From positions 1 through 21,456 of the forward strand of contig JAUWXV010000038.1 in the NCBI GenBank assembly GCA_030616165.1: DNA of 21,456 nt, written 5' to 3'. Below, in pieces: positions 1 to 6,900 of the stretch; the stretch's first letter is position 1, and each line of letters opens with the position of its first letter. The position numbers were made by a program, and so were the translations under genes. Below the pieces are notes generated by a model, which was not told where the DNA came from, did no database searches, and was given only the letters and a program-made list of their open reading frames with translations. This DNA comes from a bacterium (GTDB lineage: Bacteria; SM23-31; JAUVVT01).

Positions 1-100
1 GAAGCTTGTGTTCCTATGGGAAGAATCTTTTCATAACGTCCACTGTTCAATTAATTGTTTAATTGATTATTATTCCTAATAAATACATTTTTATTAATTA

Positions 101-481
101 TTATGATTTATATGCTTTGTTATATCTCCAGCGAAGGGCAAACCAGATGATCGCCGAGCACAGAAAAATGAACAATCCGACAAGAATGGTTGACAAAGAT
201 ACTGCATACCCTTCTGCTACTATTGCCGGCGAAATATCATTTGCTCTCTTTATTGACTCCATAGCATTATAGAATCCTAAATAATGAGCAAAATAACCTA
301 ATATTAAACTAATTACGCCCCAGAAAATAATAGCATTGATGCCGCTTTCCAGTTTTACCTTGTTTAAATCCTTTTTACCATATAGTTCAATTATACGTCT
401 GATTGATAAAACAATAATTATAATTGCCAGAATTAATAAAAGCATCATAAATGGCCCGCCTTCCATGATAAAATTAAGCAT
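101..481 (-). CDS. Small MotA/TolQ/ExbB-like membrane protein
   Basis: Encodes 126 residues with three predicted membrane helices: about 8-27, 47-70 and 92-115. The N-terminus (MEGGPFMMLLLILAI) resembles the start of TolQ/ExbB/MotA proton-channel proteins, which commonly read GG-x-F/L followed by a long hydrophobic helix. It is much shorter than ExbB or TolQ (about 220-240 residues). The protein aligns by eye with the C-terminal half of its upstream neighbour at 554-1333: both have IVLSI, then LY-x-KKD, then a helix with I-x-F-x-G-x-x-SL, then an LY-x-A stretch. They therefore look like paralogues. The start is fixed by a strong AGGAGG site at 488-493. It lies 72 bases downstream of the HAAS protein and is probably co-transcribed from the PadR promoter. 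No ExbD/TolR partner is visible, though one could lie beyond the left edge. Family assignment is fairly likely; proton-channel activity is not established. Confidence 0.7.
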   Translation of the reverse strand: MLNFIMEGGPFMMLLLILAIIIIVLSIRRIIELYGKKDLNKVKLESGINAIIFWGVISLILGYFAHYLGFYNAMESIKRANDISPAIVAEGYAVSLSTILVGLFIFLCSAIIWFALRWRYNKAYKS

Positions 482-553
482 TTTTAACCTCCTGTTATAT
501 TAAAGTTTATAGACCGTCTTGTTTTACTAGACTAAAAAATTTTCATTTTTATA

Positions 554-1333
554 CTATTCTTCCAATAAAACCTCTGCTTCCAATTGCTCGATTTTGATAA
601 CATTATTAACTAAGATAAACCATACTAATGCAGCGAAAATTGCCACAAACATGCTGGTCATTATCATGGACGAACTTTTTATCATCCAGTCCGCTATATA
701 TCTTGATGTTTCATCAAAACCTGTAGAAGTATGTACTACAAAAATAAGCTTAGCCTCCAATAACGCCCCGAAACCTCCGGCTGAATATAGTTCTATATAA
801 TAACCGATGGTTCCCGTTAACAGACTTGCACCGCCAAAAAACAAAATTGAGCCCAATCCTGTGCGCAGGTTTTTAATATTATGATCTTTTTTAATGTAAA
901 GGTTATAAAATTTCACAATTGATAGAACAATAACAATACAGCCTATTCCGAGAATCGGCCAGATGAAACTGCTGGACTGCAGGAAAAATTGAGTTGATAG
1001 GATTTGTCTACCGGAAAGCACTCCGACAAATAAAATAGTAAGAATCAGAAAAATACGTTCCCAGCGGGTTTGAGCCTGTTCAGAAATTCTGTTCATCAAC
1101 TTTCCGTAAACCGATTGATGAACCCGGATTAGTTCAGATAAGGTATCATCAGTCAAGTCCAGCTTTTCTTCTGCTTTTTGCATCGCTTCGTGTTCATTCA
1201 GACCTTTGTTTTTATAAAACTCGTATATGTCTTCCAGGTCTCCTGCCACTTCAAGCAAAATTTGTGATTTTAACGGTTGAGGCAAGCTGAGCCTCTCGTT
1301 AATTCTTTTTAAAAATAATGTAAACTTATTCAT
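554..1333 (-). CDS. HAAS-domain membrane protein with ExbB-like C-terminal helices
   Basis: Encodes 259 residues. Residues 1-75 form a soluble helical region (LERLSLPQ-like start, a DLEDIYEFYKNKG segment, then HEAMQKAEEKL) typical of HAAS/permease-prefix domains, the usual signalling partner of PadR repressors. Four hydrophobic segments follow, near residues 88-108, 116-140, 153-178 and 215-240. The last three resemble the whole of the small protein at 101-481. I chose the ATG at 1333 rather than the one at 1348 because it overlaps the PadR stop codon by 8 bases (ATGAATAA), a translational-coupling arrangement typical of PadR-HAAS pairs; a weak GGGAAG lies just upstream. The family knowledge is that PadR-controlled HAAS proteins are membrane effectors or permease subunits. 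The fusion to an ExbB-like membrane domain is what I infer from helix pattern and shared motifs. Confidence 0.72.
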   Translation of the reverse strand: MNKFTLFLKRINERLSLPQPLKSQILLEVAGDLEDIYEFYKNKGLNEHEAMQKAEEKLDLTDDTLSELIRVHQSVYGKLMNRISEQAQTRWERIFLILTILFVGVLSGRQILSTQFFLQSSSFIWPILGIGCIVIVLSIVKFYNLYIKKDHNIKNLRTGLGSILFFGGASLLTGTIGYYIELYSAGGFGALLEAKLIFVVHTSTGFDETSRYIADWMIKSSSMIMTSMFVAIFAALVWFILVNNVIKIEQLEAEVLLEE

Positions 1334-1676
1334 ATTTTTTCTTCCCAATTATATTTAAAAAATTCGAGAAAAAATTCTGCCATCCCGACTGCTGTCCGGC
1401 AAAATACTCTTCTCCGTTTTTTGTAATGGAATAATATTTTCTCTTTCGCTTAGTGCCCTCATCTTTCCAGAATCCTTTGATCAAGCCGTCTTTTTCAAGT
1501 TTGTGAAGTATAGGATATAATGTACCATGATTAAATTTAAATACTCCCCCGCTCTGTTCTTCAATTTCGAGTGCTATTTGATAGCCGTGACTATCCTTTT
1601 CGGAAAGAATTGCGAGGATCAACGCCTCATTACAATTCTTTGCTAAATTTGAAATTTCAATAATAGGTTTTTTCAT
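1326..1676 (-). CDS. PadR family transcriptional repressor
   Basis: Encodes 116 residues, a normal length for a short PadR protein. The winged-helix domain is clear: residues 18-42 contain LILAILSEKDSHGYQIALEI, residues 46-66 contain the recognition helix and wing entry (FNHGTLYPILHKLEKDGLI), and residues 67-88 form the basic wing (WKDEGTKRKRKYYSIT). PadR proteins usually repress their own operon and the membrane protein behind them, often responding to membrane-active or phenolic compounds. This gene is first in a three-gene minus-strand operon, overlaps the next gene by 8 bases, and is preceded by a promoter containing two inverted repeats, consistent with autoregulation. The start ATG at 1676 has a weak AGAAGG site upstream. 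The ligand cannot be told from sequence. Confidence 0.93.
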   Translation of the reverse strand: MKKPIIEISNLAKNCNEALILAILSEKDSHGYQIALEIEEQSGGVFKFNHGTLYPILHKLEKDGLIKGFWKDEGTKRKRKYYSITKNGEEYFAGQQSGWQNFFSNFLNIIGKKKYE

Positions 1677-1696
1677 ATTCTGCCTTCTCTAATGTT

Positions 1697-1740
1697 ATTT
1701 AGATTTTCTAAATATAGAGTATCTATATATCGATAGTCAA
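1697..1740 (-). promoter_or_regulatory. PadR operon promoter with two palindromes
   Basis: On the minus strand TTGACT (1740-1735) and TATATT (1716-1711) are separated by 18 bases, a good sigma-70 promoter. An imperfect 16-base palindrome, TATC-n-ATATAT-n-GATA (1720-1735), fills the spacer. A perfect inverted repeat with 7-base arms, ATTTAGA-ttt-TCTAAAT (1697-1713), overlaps the -10 box and the expected start of transcription. Either could be the PadR operator; a repressor bound there would block polymerase. The operator role is inferred from position and symmetry. Confidence 0.6.
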
Positions 1741-1957
1741 TATATATAATGTTTTTTGAAATGTCAAGTATTATTTTATCTTTTATGAAAATAATTTTCT
1801 TAGAGGTATCTAGGAAAAACTATATGTAGTTGTTATTATAGCATTTATTCAAATAAACAGAATTTTATTTGTTTTATTAAATTAGAAAGGAAAAATTTTG
1901 CAAGAATTTAACTGTTTAAGAATATATATAAATAGAGAGATATTTATCAACTAATAA

Positions 1958-2416
1958 TCAAGAATAATTTGTCACCTCAAAAAATTTCTTTTTCTGTTGG
2001 TAAGAAGACTTAATTTGAGTCAATGGTCTTAATAGTCGTTCGGTAACCGTATTGTTCTCAGAAGGTTTTTTCAAAGAGGAAAGATAATCAATAATCGAAG
2101 AATCAAGCTTTAACAGATTTAGATAATGTGTTACTCGTACTCTGGAAATTTGCAAATGATCAGCAAGTTGAGTCTGAGTTTCAAAACCATTTTTTAAAAG
2201 TAGGTCTTTATATTCGAGAGCTTTTAAAATAGGATTTTCCCAGGAATGAATTCTACGATATCTGTTAACCAGGGACTTTTTCAAAACATTACCATTCTTT
2301 ATTGGTATTGGAGAAGATTCCGGAATAATAGAGATTCCTGTTCCCTTGTAATATAAGTAAATATTGAACTTAAAACTAACAGAGGTGGTGCGTTCAGATG
2401 TGGGAACGGGGAGCAA
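1958..2416 (-). CDS. ParB/recombinase-type helix-turn-helix protein, possibly a remnant
   Basis: Encodes up to 152 residues from a TTG; no ATG or clear ribosome site supports this start, and an in-frame stop lies nine bases upstream. The core, about residues 65-108, contains PILKALEYKDLL, then TQTQLADHLQISRVRVTHYL and NLLKLDSSIIDYL. This is the helix-turn-helix of ParB-like proteins and of the C-terminal domain of some serine-recombinase-associated proteins. The following TERLLRPLTQI resembles the conserved ER-x-LRPL segment that follows this helix-turn-helix in related proteins. The first 60 residues show no recognisable domain, and there is no recombinase catalytic domain. I therefore read it as a stand-alone DNA-binding protein or a decayed 3' part of a longer mobile-element gene. 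Base composition is as AT-rich as the spacers around it. Confidence 0.5.
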   Translation of the reverse strand: MLPVPTSERTTSVSFKFNIYLYYKGTGISIIPESSPIPIKNGNVLKKSLVNRYRRIHSWENPILKALEYKDLLLKNGFETQTQLADHLQISRVRVTHYLNLLKLDSSIIDYLSSLKKPSENNTVTERLLRPLTQIKSSYQQKKKFFEVTNYS

Positions 2417-2732
2417 AGGTAATTACTTAATTTAATAGTAATTGCCTATTTTTATTTATATTTAACTCTTGCCTCTATTTTCCTTAAATTGTCTCTTTTT
2501 GCCCTATTTTTTCCCAATTTCTAAAAATTTTGGCACAAATTTGGCGCAAATTATTAAAAAATATTTTTTAATTTTTTGCATTTAAATTTAAGGAATTATT
2601 TAAAATAATAAATACAATTTTATTGACTTCTATAAATTAATATTGTAATTTTTTTATTATTTGACATTCATTTGTTAGTGGATGATGAATGAATAATTGT
2701 TAGGTTAGTTATTAGTTAAGCGTCATAGAAAC
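2417..2732. other. AT-rich spacer with tandem 11-base repeat
   Basis: This spacer separates the leftward helix-turn-helix gene from the rightward DUF2971 gene. It holds a tandem pair of 11-base units, TTTGGCACAAA and TTTGGCGCAAA (2529-2550), each itself a near palindrome; a plus-strand promoter (2623-2651); and an inverted repeat ATTCATT / AATGAAT (2666-2672 and 2688-2694). No coding potential or RNA gene is seen. Confidence 0.5.
2623..2651 (+). promoter_or_regulatory. Candidate promoter for the DUF2971 gene
   Basis: TTGACT (2623-2628) and TAATTT (2646-2651) are separated by 17 bases. It faces the DUF2971 gene and would give a leader of about 75 bases. The inverted repeat at 2666-2694 lies just downstream, where an operator could sit. 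Such hexamers are easy to find in AT-rich DNA, so support is moderate. Confidence 0.4.
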
Positions 2733-3596
2733 ATGAAAATTTATAAATACAAAGATTTGAGTGATTTAAACAAGGAAAAAGAATCTCATTTTTATCAAAT
2801 AGTTTTAAATAACACTATTTGGTGTGCTAAACCTGATTCTTTAAATGACAAAGATGAATTCAGATCTAAGTTCGACTGTAATCAATCTTCATCTACAGGG
2901 AGACTTTTATCGCAATTGATTATGGAAACTAAATATACAAATACAAATTATCCTCCTCCACATTTATCTACTATTTCATTATTAAATAATAAAAAATTAA
3001 AGGAAATTGTAGATCCAATAATTAAAGGTGAAATTGAAAAAATGAGAAATACTATAGGAATTGCATGTTTTTCAGAATTAAAGAATGATGACAATTTATG
3101 GAATATTTATGGTGGAAGGGGTAATGGAGTATGCATTGAAATTGATATTCCAGATGAGTTTATTAATAAATTATATTATCGGGTTAACTATGTAACAGAA
3201 AAGATTTTTCATATAGACTCTTTTCTTGAATCCGCATTAGATAAAAGCCGCGCTTTTGATAATTATAGAAATTTTTTATTAACGAAAACTGAGACATGGT
3301 CAAAAGAAAAAGAAATAAGATTTATTGGAAATCGCCAAGAAGTAAAAATGAAAATAGATAATGGTTGTTATATTAGCGAAATAATATTTGGCAAGCATGT
3401 TCCACCAGATACACTTTCCCAAATAGAGTCTAATATTATTAACCATTTTAATGTTAATAATATTAAAATTACAAAACTATCATGTGAAAGGATTAGCAAG
3501 CCTACCTCTGGCTTGATTATCTTATATTCTTGTGTTATTATAACATCTCTCTTTATAATTATACTTATCTTTATTATTGGAAGAATGTCAGATTAA
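2733..3596 (+). CDS. DUF2971 protein with C-terminal membrane anchor
   Basis: Encodes 287 residues. The N-terminus has the DUF2971 opening (KIYKYKDLS, then IWCAKPDSLNDKDEFR near residues 29-44). The middle has the family hallmark IGIACFSE followed by LWNIYGGRGNGVCIEID near residues 108-140. Residues about 188-200 read TWSKEKEIRFIGN, the conserved W-x-x-E-x-E-x-R element. Residues about 261-281 form one strongly hydrophobic segment (LIILYSCVIITSLFIIILIF), so the soluble domain is likely tethered to the membrane. DUF2971 has no settled function; members occur among accessory and defence-associated genes. This is the only convincing plus-strand gene in the window, is very AT-rich, and lacks a good ribosome site, all consistent with recent acquisition. 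It appears to be a single-gene unit. Confidence 0.8.
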   Translation: MKIYKYKDLSDLNKEKESHFYQIVLNNTIWCAKPDSLNDKDEFRSKFDCNQSSSTGRLLSQLIMETKYTNTNYPPPHLSTISLLNNKKLKEIVDPIIKGEIEKMRNTIGIACFSELKNDDNLWNIYGGRGNGVCIEIDIPDEFINKLYYRVNYVTEKIFHIDSFLESALDKSRAFDNYRNFLLTKTETWSKEKEIRFIGNRQEVKMKIDNGCYISEIIFGKHVPPDTLSQIESNIINHFNVNNIKITKLSCERISKPTSGLIILYSCVIITSLFIIILIFIIGRMSD

Positions 3597-3812
3597 GTTT
3601 TAACTATCTCATTTAATTATTTTTTTGTATTCAAATGCTCCTTCATAAATTATCCAATTTCCTAACCGCACTTTTAATCCCCACAAAAGAGTATATTTTA
3701 AATTTCAATTAATTAGCGATTTGAGTAGCGTATAAATTTGCATGAAAATAATTTTATAACTGGAATATATTTTCTTATTAATCTTTATTTTTTTATTAGC
3801 CGGGCGGTTGTA

Positions 3813-4511
3813 TTATATGTATTCTCTTTTTTGCTGCATGTGGCTCATCCAAGATGTGATTAAAATTGCAACGTTGTTCATTGCCACTTCCAAATTCGTT
3901 TCAAAATCGGATGGCGCATTGTGATTGGCTATGTCAGTCACTCCACGAATCTCGAGAAACAGAACGTTGCTAAATGTGCAAGCCATAGCTCCGCCTGCGC
4001 CTTCCCAAGCGACAACAAGGGCGCCTGTTGATTGATGGAGAGTTCTTCTTCTTTCATTGTCTATCACATCTTCGTCCCCACTTGCCACTGTTCCGAAATG
4101 AACTTTGAACGAGTAGGGCAACAACGATACTTTCCTGAGGCCTGCTATTGCGGTTTGTGCGCCATCGAAACTTGGGATGGGGCGTTTGTTAAACTTGTTG
4201 TTATAGTCGTGTTCCACAGTTTTTGTTGCAACAACAATATCTCCGATGGATAAATCATCTATTATTCCGCCAGCCGCACCAGCGCAAGTGACCAAATCCC
4301 AGTCTGTGTAAGTATCCAACAAGTGCTGAGTTTGAACAGCGAACTGGGTCTTGCCGGTTCCACCACGTGCCAGCGTGATACCCAGACCAGGAAGCCGTAT
4401 GACTGGAAGCCTGCCAGCCACAGAATTTTCAGTTTGATACCCGTGCCTGGTGCAACTTTGCAAAAAGAAGTTGAACTCCTCCTGCATCGGCGTAATGATG
4501 AGTATTTTCAT
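3813..4511 (-). CDS. 5'-methylthioadenosine/S-adenosylhomocysteine nucleosidase-like protein
   Basis: Encodes 232 residues, the usual size of MTA/SAH nucleosidases of the PNP/UDP phosphorylase superfamily. These enzymes cleave adenine from methylthioadenosine, S-adenosylhomocysteine or 5'-deoxyadenosine. Matching features are the N-terminal ITPMQEE with the glutamate pair at 11-12 (the family catalytic acid), the GAAGGI glycine turn near 78-83, the SGDED segment near 144-148, the ribose-binding glutamate in AWEGAGG at 170, and the catalytic aspartate in RGVTD at 193. The usual ME pair before the ribose glutamate is WE here, and the adenine-binding phenylalanine region is divergent, so substrate preference is uncertain. 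It lies 101 bases downstream of the alcohol dehydrogenase, possibly in the same transcript, with a hairpin-rich leader. GC content is clearly higher than in the DUF2971 gene. Confidence 0.82.
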   Translation of the reverse strand: MKILIITPMQEEFNFFLQSCTRHGYQTENSVAGRLPVIRLPGLGITLARGGTGKTQFAVQTQHLLDTYTDWDLVTCAGAAGGIIDDLSIGDIVVATKTVEHDYNNKFNKRPIPSFDGAQTAIAGLRKVSLLPYSFKVHFGTVASGDEDVIDNERRRTLHQSTGALVVAWEGAGGAMACTFSNVLFLEIRGVTDIANHNAPSDFETNLEVAMNNVAILITSWMSHMQQKREYI

Positions 4512-4541
4512 AGTCTTTTTCCTACCTCAATTTAAGTCTTA

Positions 4542-4581
4542 ACGCGGACATCCCCGCCTTTAGGCGATATAGGAAGCGCGT
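4542..4581 (-). other. Stacked hairpin in leader of nucleosidase gene
   Basis: Three nested complementary segments can pair: ACGCG (4542-4546) with CGCGT (4577-4581); TCCC (4551-4554) with part of AGGAA (4571-4575); and CGCC (4555-4558) with GGCG (4563-4566) around a four-base loop. It lies between the dehydrogenase stop and the nucleosidase start. It could be an attenuator, a processing site or a small mobile repeat. No T-tract follows, so it is not a simple terminator. Confidence 0.35.
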
Positions 4582-4612
4582 CTTTATCGGTTGCTTGCTA
4601 CTTTCATTTTGT

Positions 4613-5641
4613 TCAATCAATTCGCAAAACCTTTGCTCCGCGGATTTTTCTTGTCTTGAGTTCGAATAATGCTTCGTTCGCCTCTTTTAGCGTAAATTCC
4701 TGGACTTCAGGTTTGATGGGGATTTCTGCTGCCAACTGCAAGAATTCGCTGACATCACGCCTGCTTACATTGGCTACACTCTTGATTTCCTTTTCCAGCC
4801 ACAAATGCGTGGGATAATCCAATTGTGTGAGATATTCCTTGTCCACATCTTCCTTGCGAATAGCATTAATTACCAATCTTCCGCCCGGCGCCAAATTCCG
4901 CAAAGCCTCAACTACCGGTTTCCATACCGGTGTGGTGTCAATGATACAATGCAGTTTTTCCGGGGATTCCTCCTCTGTGTCACCTGTCCAGACGGCTCCA
5001 AGTTCCTCCGCGAAGGTTCTTTCCTCTATACTTCTGGCAAATACGAAAACTCTGGCGTTCGGATATTGGTGTTTCGCCATCTTCAGTACAAGATGAGCCG
5101 AAGCCCCGAACCCGGTAAGTCCCAAATTCTGTCGGTCTTTGAGTCTTGTTAACCTCAGTGAGCGGTATCCGATGGCGCCGGCACATAAAAGGGGTGCTGC
5201 TTCCAAATCCGGAAAGGTGCCGGGGATTGGGTATGCAAAGTCTTCCAAAACGGTCATGTATTGTGCATATCCGCCATTCATGTCCCTGCCCGTTGCCTTG
5301 AAATCATGACAAAGGTTCTCATTACCGTCCCGGCAAAACCTGCATTTCCCACAAGCCGAATAAATCCAGCCAATTCCCACTCTGTCCCCAATCTCAATAG
5401 TGCCTGCTTTGCTGCCGGTTTCTTCGACTCTTCCGACTACCTGGTGACCCAGAACAATGGGGAGACGCGGCGGAGGCGTTCTTCCCTCAATCTCATCCAA
5501 TTCAGTATGGCATACACCGCAGGCTGACACTTTTACCAAAACCTCTTTTTCTCCAGGAACAGGGTCAGGTAGATTTGTCAGTACAAGCGGAGTCCTGTTT
5601 TCTTCGAGACTGCAGAGTTTATTCAACACCATTGCTTTCAT
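4613..5641 (-). CDS. Zinc-dependent alcohol dehydrogenase
   Basis: Encodes 342 residues, a full-length medium-chain dehydrogenase that oxidises alcohols or reduces aldehydes with NAD(P). Catalytic zinc ligands are visible as C41 (ACGVCHTEL), H66 (GHQVVG, where most relatives have GHE) and C153 (LLCAGAIGYRSL). The structural zinc site is intact: C97, C100, C103 and C111 in SACGKCRFCRDGNENLC. The Rossmann fold starts at LGLTGFGASAHLVLKMA, with the GFGASAH turn typical of the bacterial AdhA-like subgroup. An AAGGAG ribosome site lies eight bases upstream of the ATG. A 14-base inverted repeat at 5742-5755 lies about 100 bases upstream and may be an operator. The natural substrate cannot be deduced; the neighbouring nucleosidase gives no clear hint. 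Confidence 0.92.
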   Translation of the reverse strand: MKAMVLNKLCSLEENRTPLVLTNLPDPVPGEKEVLVKVSACGVCHTELDEIEGRTPPPRLPIVLGHQVVGRVEETGSKAGTIEIGDRVGIGWIYSACGKCRFCRDGNENLCHDFKATGRDMNGGYAQYMTVLEDFAYPIPGTFPDLEAAPLLCAGAIGYRSLRLTRLKDRQNLGLTGFGASAHLVLKMAKHQYPNARVFVFARSIEERTFAEELGAVWTGDTEEESPEKLHCIIDTTPVWKPVVEALRNLAPGGRLVINAIRKEDVDKEYLTQLDYPTHLWLEKEIKSVANVSRRDVSEFLQLAAEIPIKPEVQEFTLKEANEALFELKTRKIRGAKVLRID

Positions 5642-5741
5642 TGGGTTTGCTCCTTTATATGTCCAGACCTTTAAACCAAGTCTTTTGTTAACAGATTTTC
5701 TGCCATTGCAACCACATATTTTTCAACCTACTTAATATATT

Positions 5742-5755
5742 CACTAAATATAGTG
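5742..5755. promoter_or_regulatory. Inverted repeat upstream of the dehydrogenase
   Basis: CACTA-aata-TAGTG is a perfect palindrome with 5-base arms, in the spacer ahead of the dehydrogenase gene, followed closely by a second palindrome, GATTAATC (5757-5764). The position suits a transcription factor site, but the regulator is unknown. Confidence 0.3.
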
Positions 5756-5820
5756 CGATTAATCAAATAACAATTAAATAGAATCTTTCCCTCAGGAGAT
5801 ATCAAAATTCAGAAACATTT

Positions 5821-6669
5821 TCATCTTTTTGATAATTCTTCTTGTAACAGAAGAATAATTTCAGGTTGCAGAAATAATTTTTCTATTTTTACAGAAATAT
5901 CAGTTGGCAATTCAGGAAGTTCATATCTGGATATAATTTTTTGAGCCAGTTCGGTCTTCTCCAAAGCGAAATCTATATCATTTAAAGTACGTGCCTCCTT
6001 AAAAATCGACAATATCCTATCTTTTTCATTTTCTTCATCAATAATAAATCCCTTTGGTAAATGTTTCCTAATCACTTCAATGCCTTGCTGAACAAATGTT
6101 TCTTTCTTCTTTTCAAAAAGAGGTTCACGCATATTTCTGGTTCTGTTGAGCAATCTTTCAACACCTTTTGAATCCTTCACCTGTCCAATTCTACCAGCCT
6201 CCTCAGGTGGGATGAGACATGACACATATTGTTCTAAACTGTAGAGCTGGTGACCATATAATTTATTTTTTATAGAAACAGCGAGGTCAGTAATACTCTT
6301 ATCGCAATTGTCTTTCAGTTCTTTTATTAATTTATTACTTTTACGGACTTTTGTCTTTAAATCAGATGAAACTACTTTACCTTGGAGCAGATTCTCTCTT
6401 AAATCCTGTAAAACTGAAACAAATTCCGTTTCCTTTTCATGCCTCCTCATATAGTATTCTTCTCTTATTTCTGCTGCCTCTTTTGCTTTTTGGATAACGA
6501 ACTCTACCTGTTCATTATTTAGTTCAAGCCCATTTATTAGGTTAAGAAGTTGAATTTCTTTTTTTACCTTAGAAAAATGAACACCTTCAATGTCTGACCT
6601 GCCGAGGGCTCTTTGTGAAAAAGTGCAGTTTATCAATAGAATAACTATAATGAGAAATTTCACTTTCAT
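5821..6669 (-). CDS. Secreted helical protein of unknown function
   Basis: Encodes 282 residues. Residues 1-24 form a signal peptide (a basic KVK, then FLIIVILLINCTF, then ALG as a plausible signal peptidase I site). The cysteine at 15 follows asparagine, so a lipoprotein site is unlikely. The rest is rich in charged residues and predicted to be mostly helix, with an N-terminal part (NGLELNNEQVEFVIQKAKEA, then a run of E, K and R) that recalls Spy/CpxP-like or LTXXQ periplasmic helical proteins. I do not recognise a specific family. The ribosome site AAGGAGGT sits three bases before the ATG, which fixes the start. It lies downstream of the attC-like inverted repeat at 6726-6848 on the same strand. 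Confidence 0.7.
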   Translation of the reverse strand: MKVKFLIIVILLINCTFSQRALGRSDIEGVHFSKVKKEIQLLNLINGLELNNEQVEFVIQKAKEAAEIREEYYMRRHEKETEFVSVLQDLRENLLQGKVVSSDLKTKVRKSNKLIKELKDNCDKSITDLAVSIKNKLYGHQLYSLEQYVSCLIPPEEAGRIGQVKDSKGVERLLNRTRNMREPLFEKKKETFVQQGIEVIRKHLPKGFIIDEENEKDRILSIFKEARTLNDIDFALEKTELAQKIISRYELPELPTDISVKIEKLFLQPEIILLLQEELSKR

Positions 6670-6725
6670 GTTACCTCCTTATGATTGATTATCGATATTA
6701 AGGCACATACTTCAGGGACATAATA

Positions 6726-6848
6726 GCCTTGCGACTCAGCTGCCAAAACCGCTCGCACTGAAACTGAAACCTCAATTGACCCAAAATTTACCCTCAAAAA
6801 CTGAAAGAAAGCACAGCGGTTTTGGTCAGCTGCAGCCAGTAGTTAGGC
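6726..6848 (-). repeat. Imperfect inverted repeat, attC-like
   Basis: Two arms, about 6726-6753 and 6815-6848, share an exact 11-base core, CCAAAACCGCT (6743-6753) and AGCGGTTTTGG (6815-6825). CAGCTG follows on both sides, offset by one unpaired base, and the outer part is weaker. On the minus strand the element begins GCCTAAC (6848-6842), an exact match to the RYYYAAC box that opens an integron attC site. The other end, GCAAGGC, is a poor match to GTTRRRY. It follows the SnoaL-like gene on the same strand, the place a cassette recombination site would occupy. The hairpin is certain; the attC reading is inference. Confidence 0.5.
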
Positions 6849-6900
6849 CGGTAAATCTCAGATCCTTCAACCTGATTAGTTGACAATGGGTAAAAGATTA

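Noticed and set aside
2661-2697. Second promoter TTGACA ahead of DUF2971
   Set aside because: The -35 is perfect but no -10 lies at an acceptable distance; the nearest AATAAT is about 25 bases away.
4805-5735. Open frames on both strands across the dehydrogenase gene
   Set aside because: They overlap a complete zinc dehydrogenase with all metal ligands and have no protein-like features or ribosome sites.
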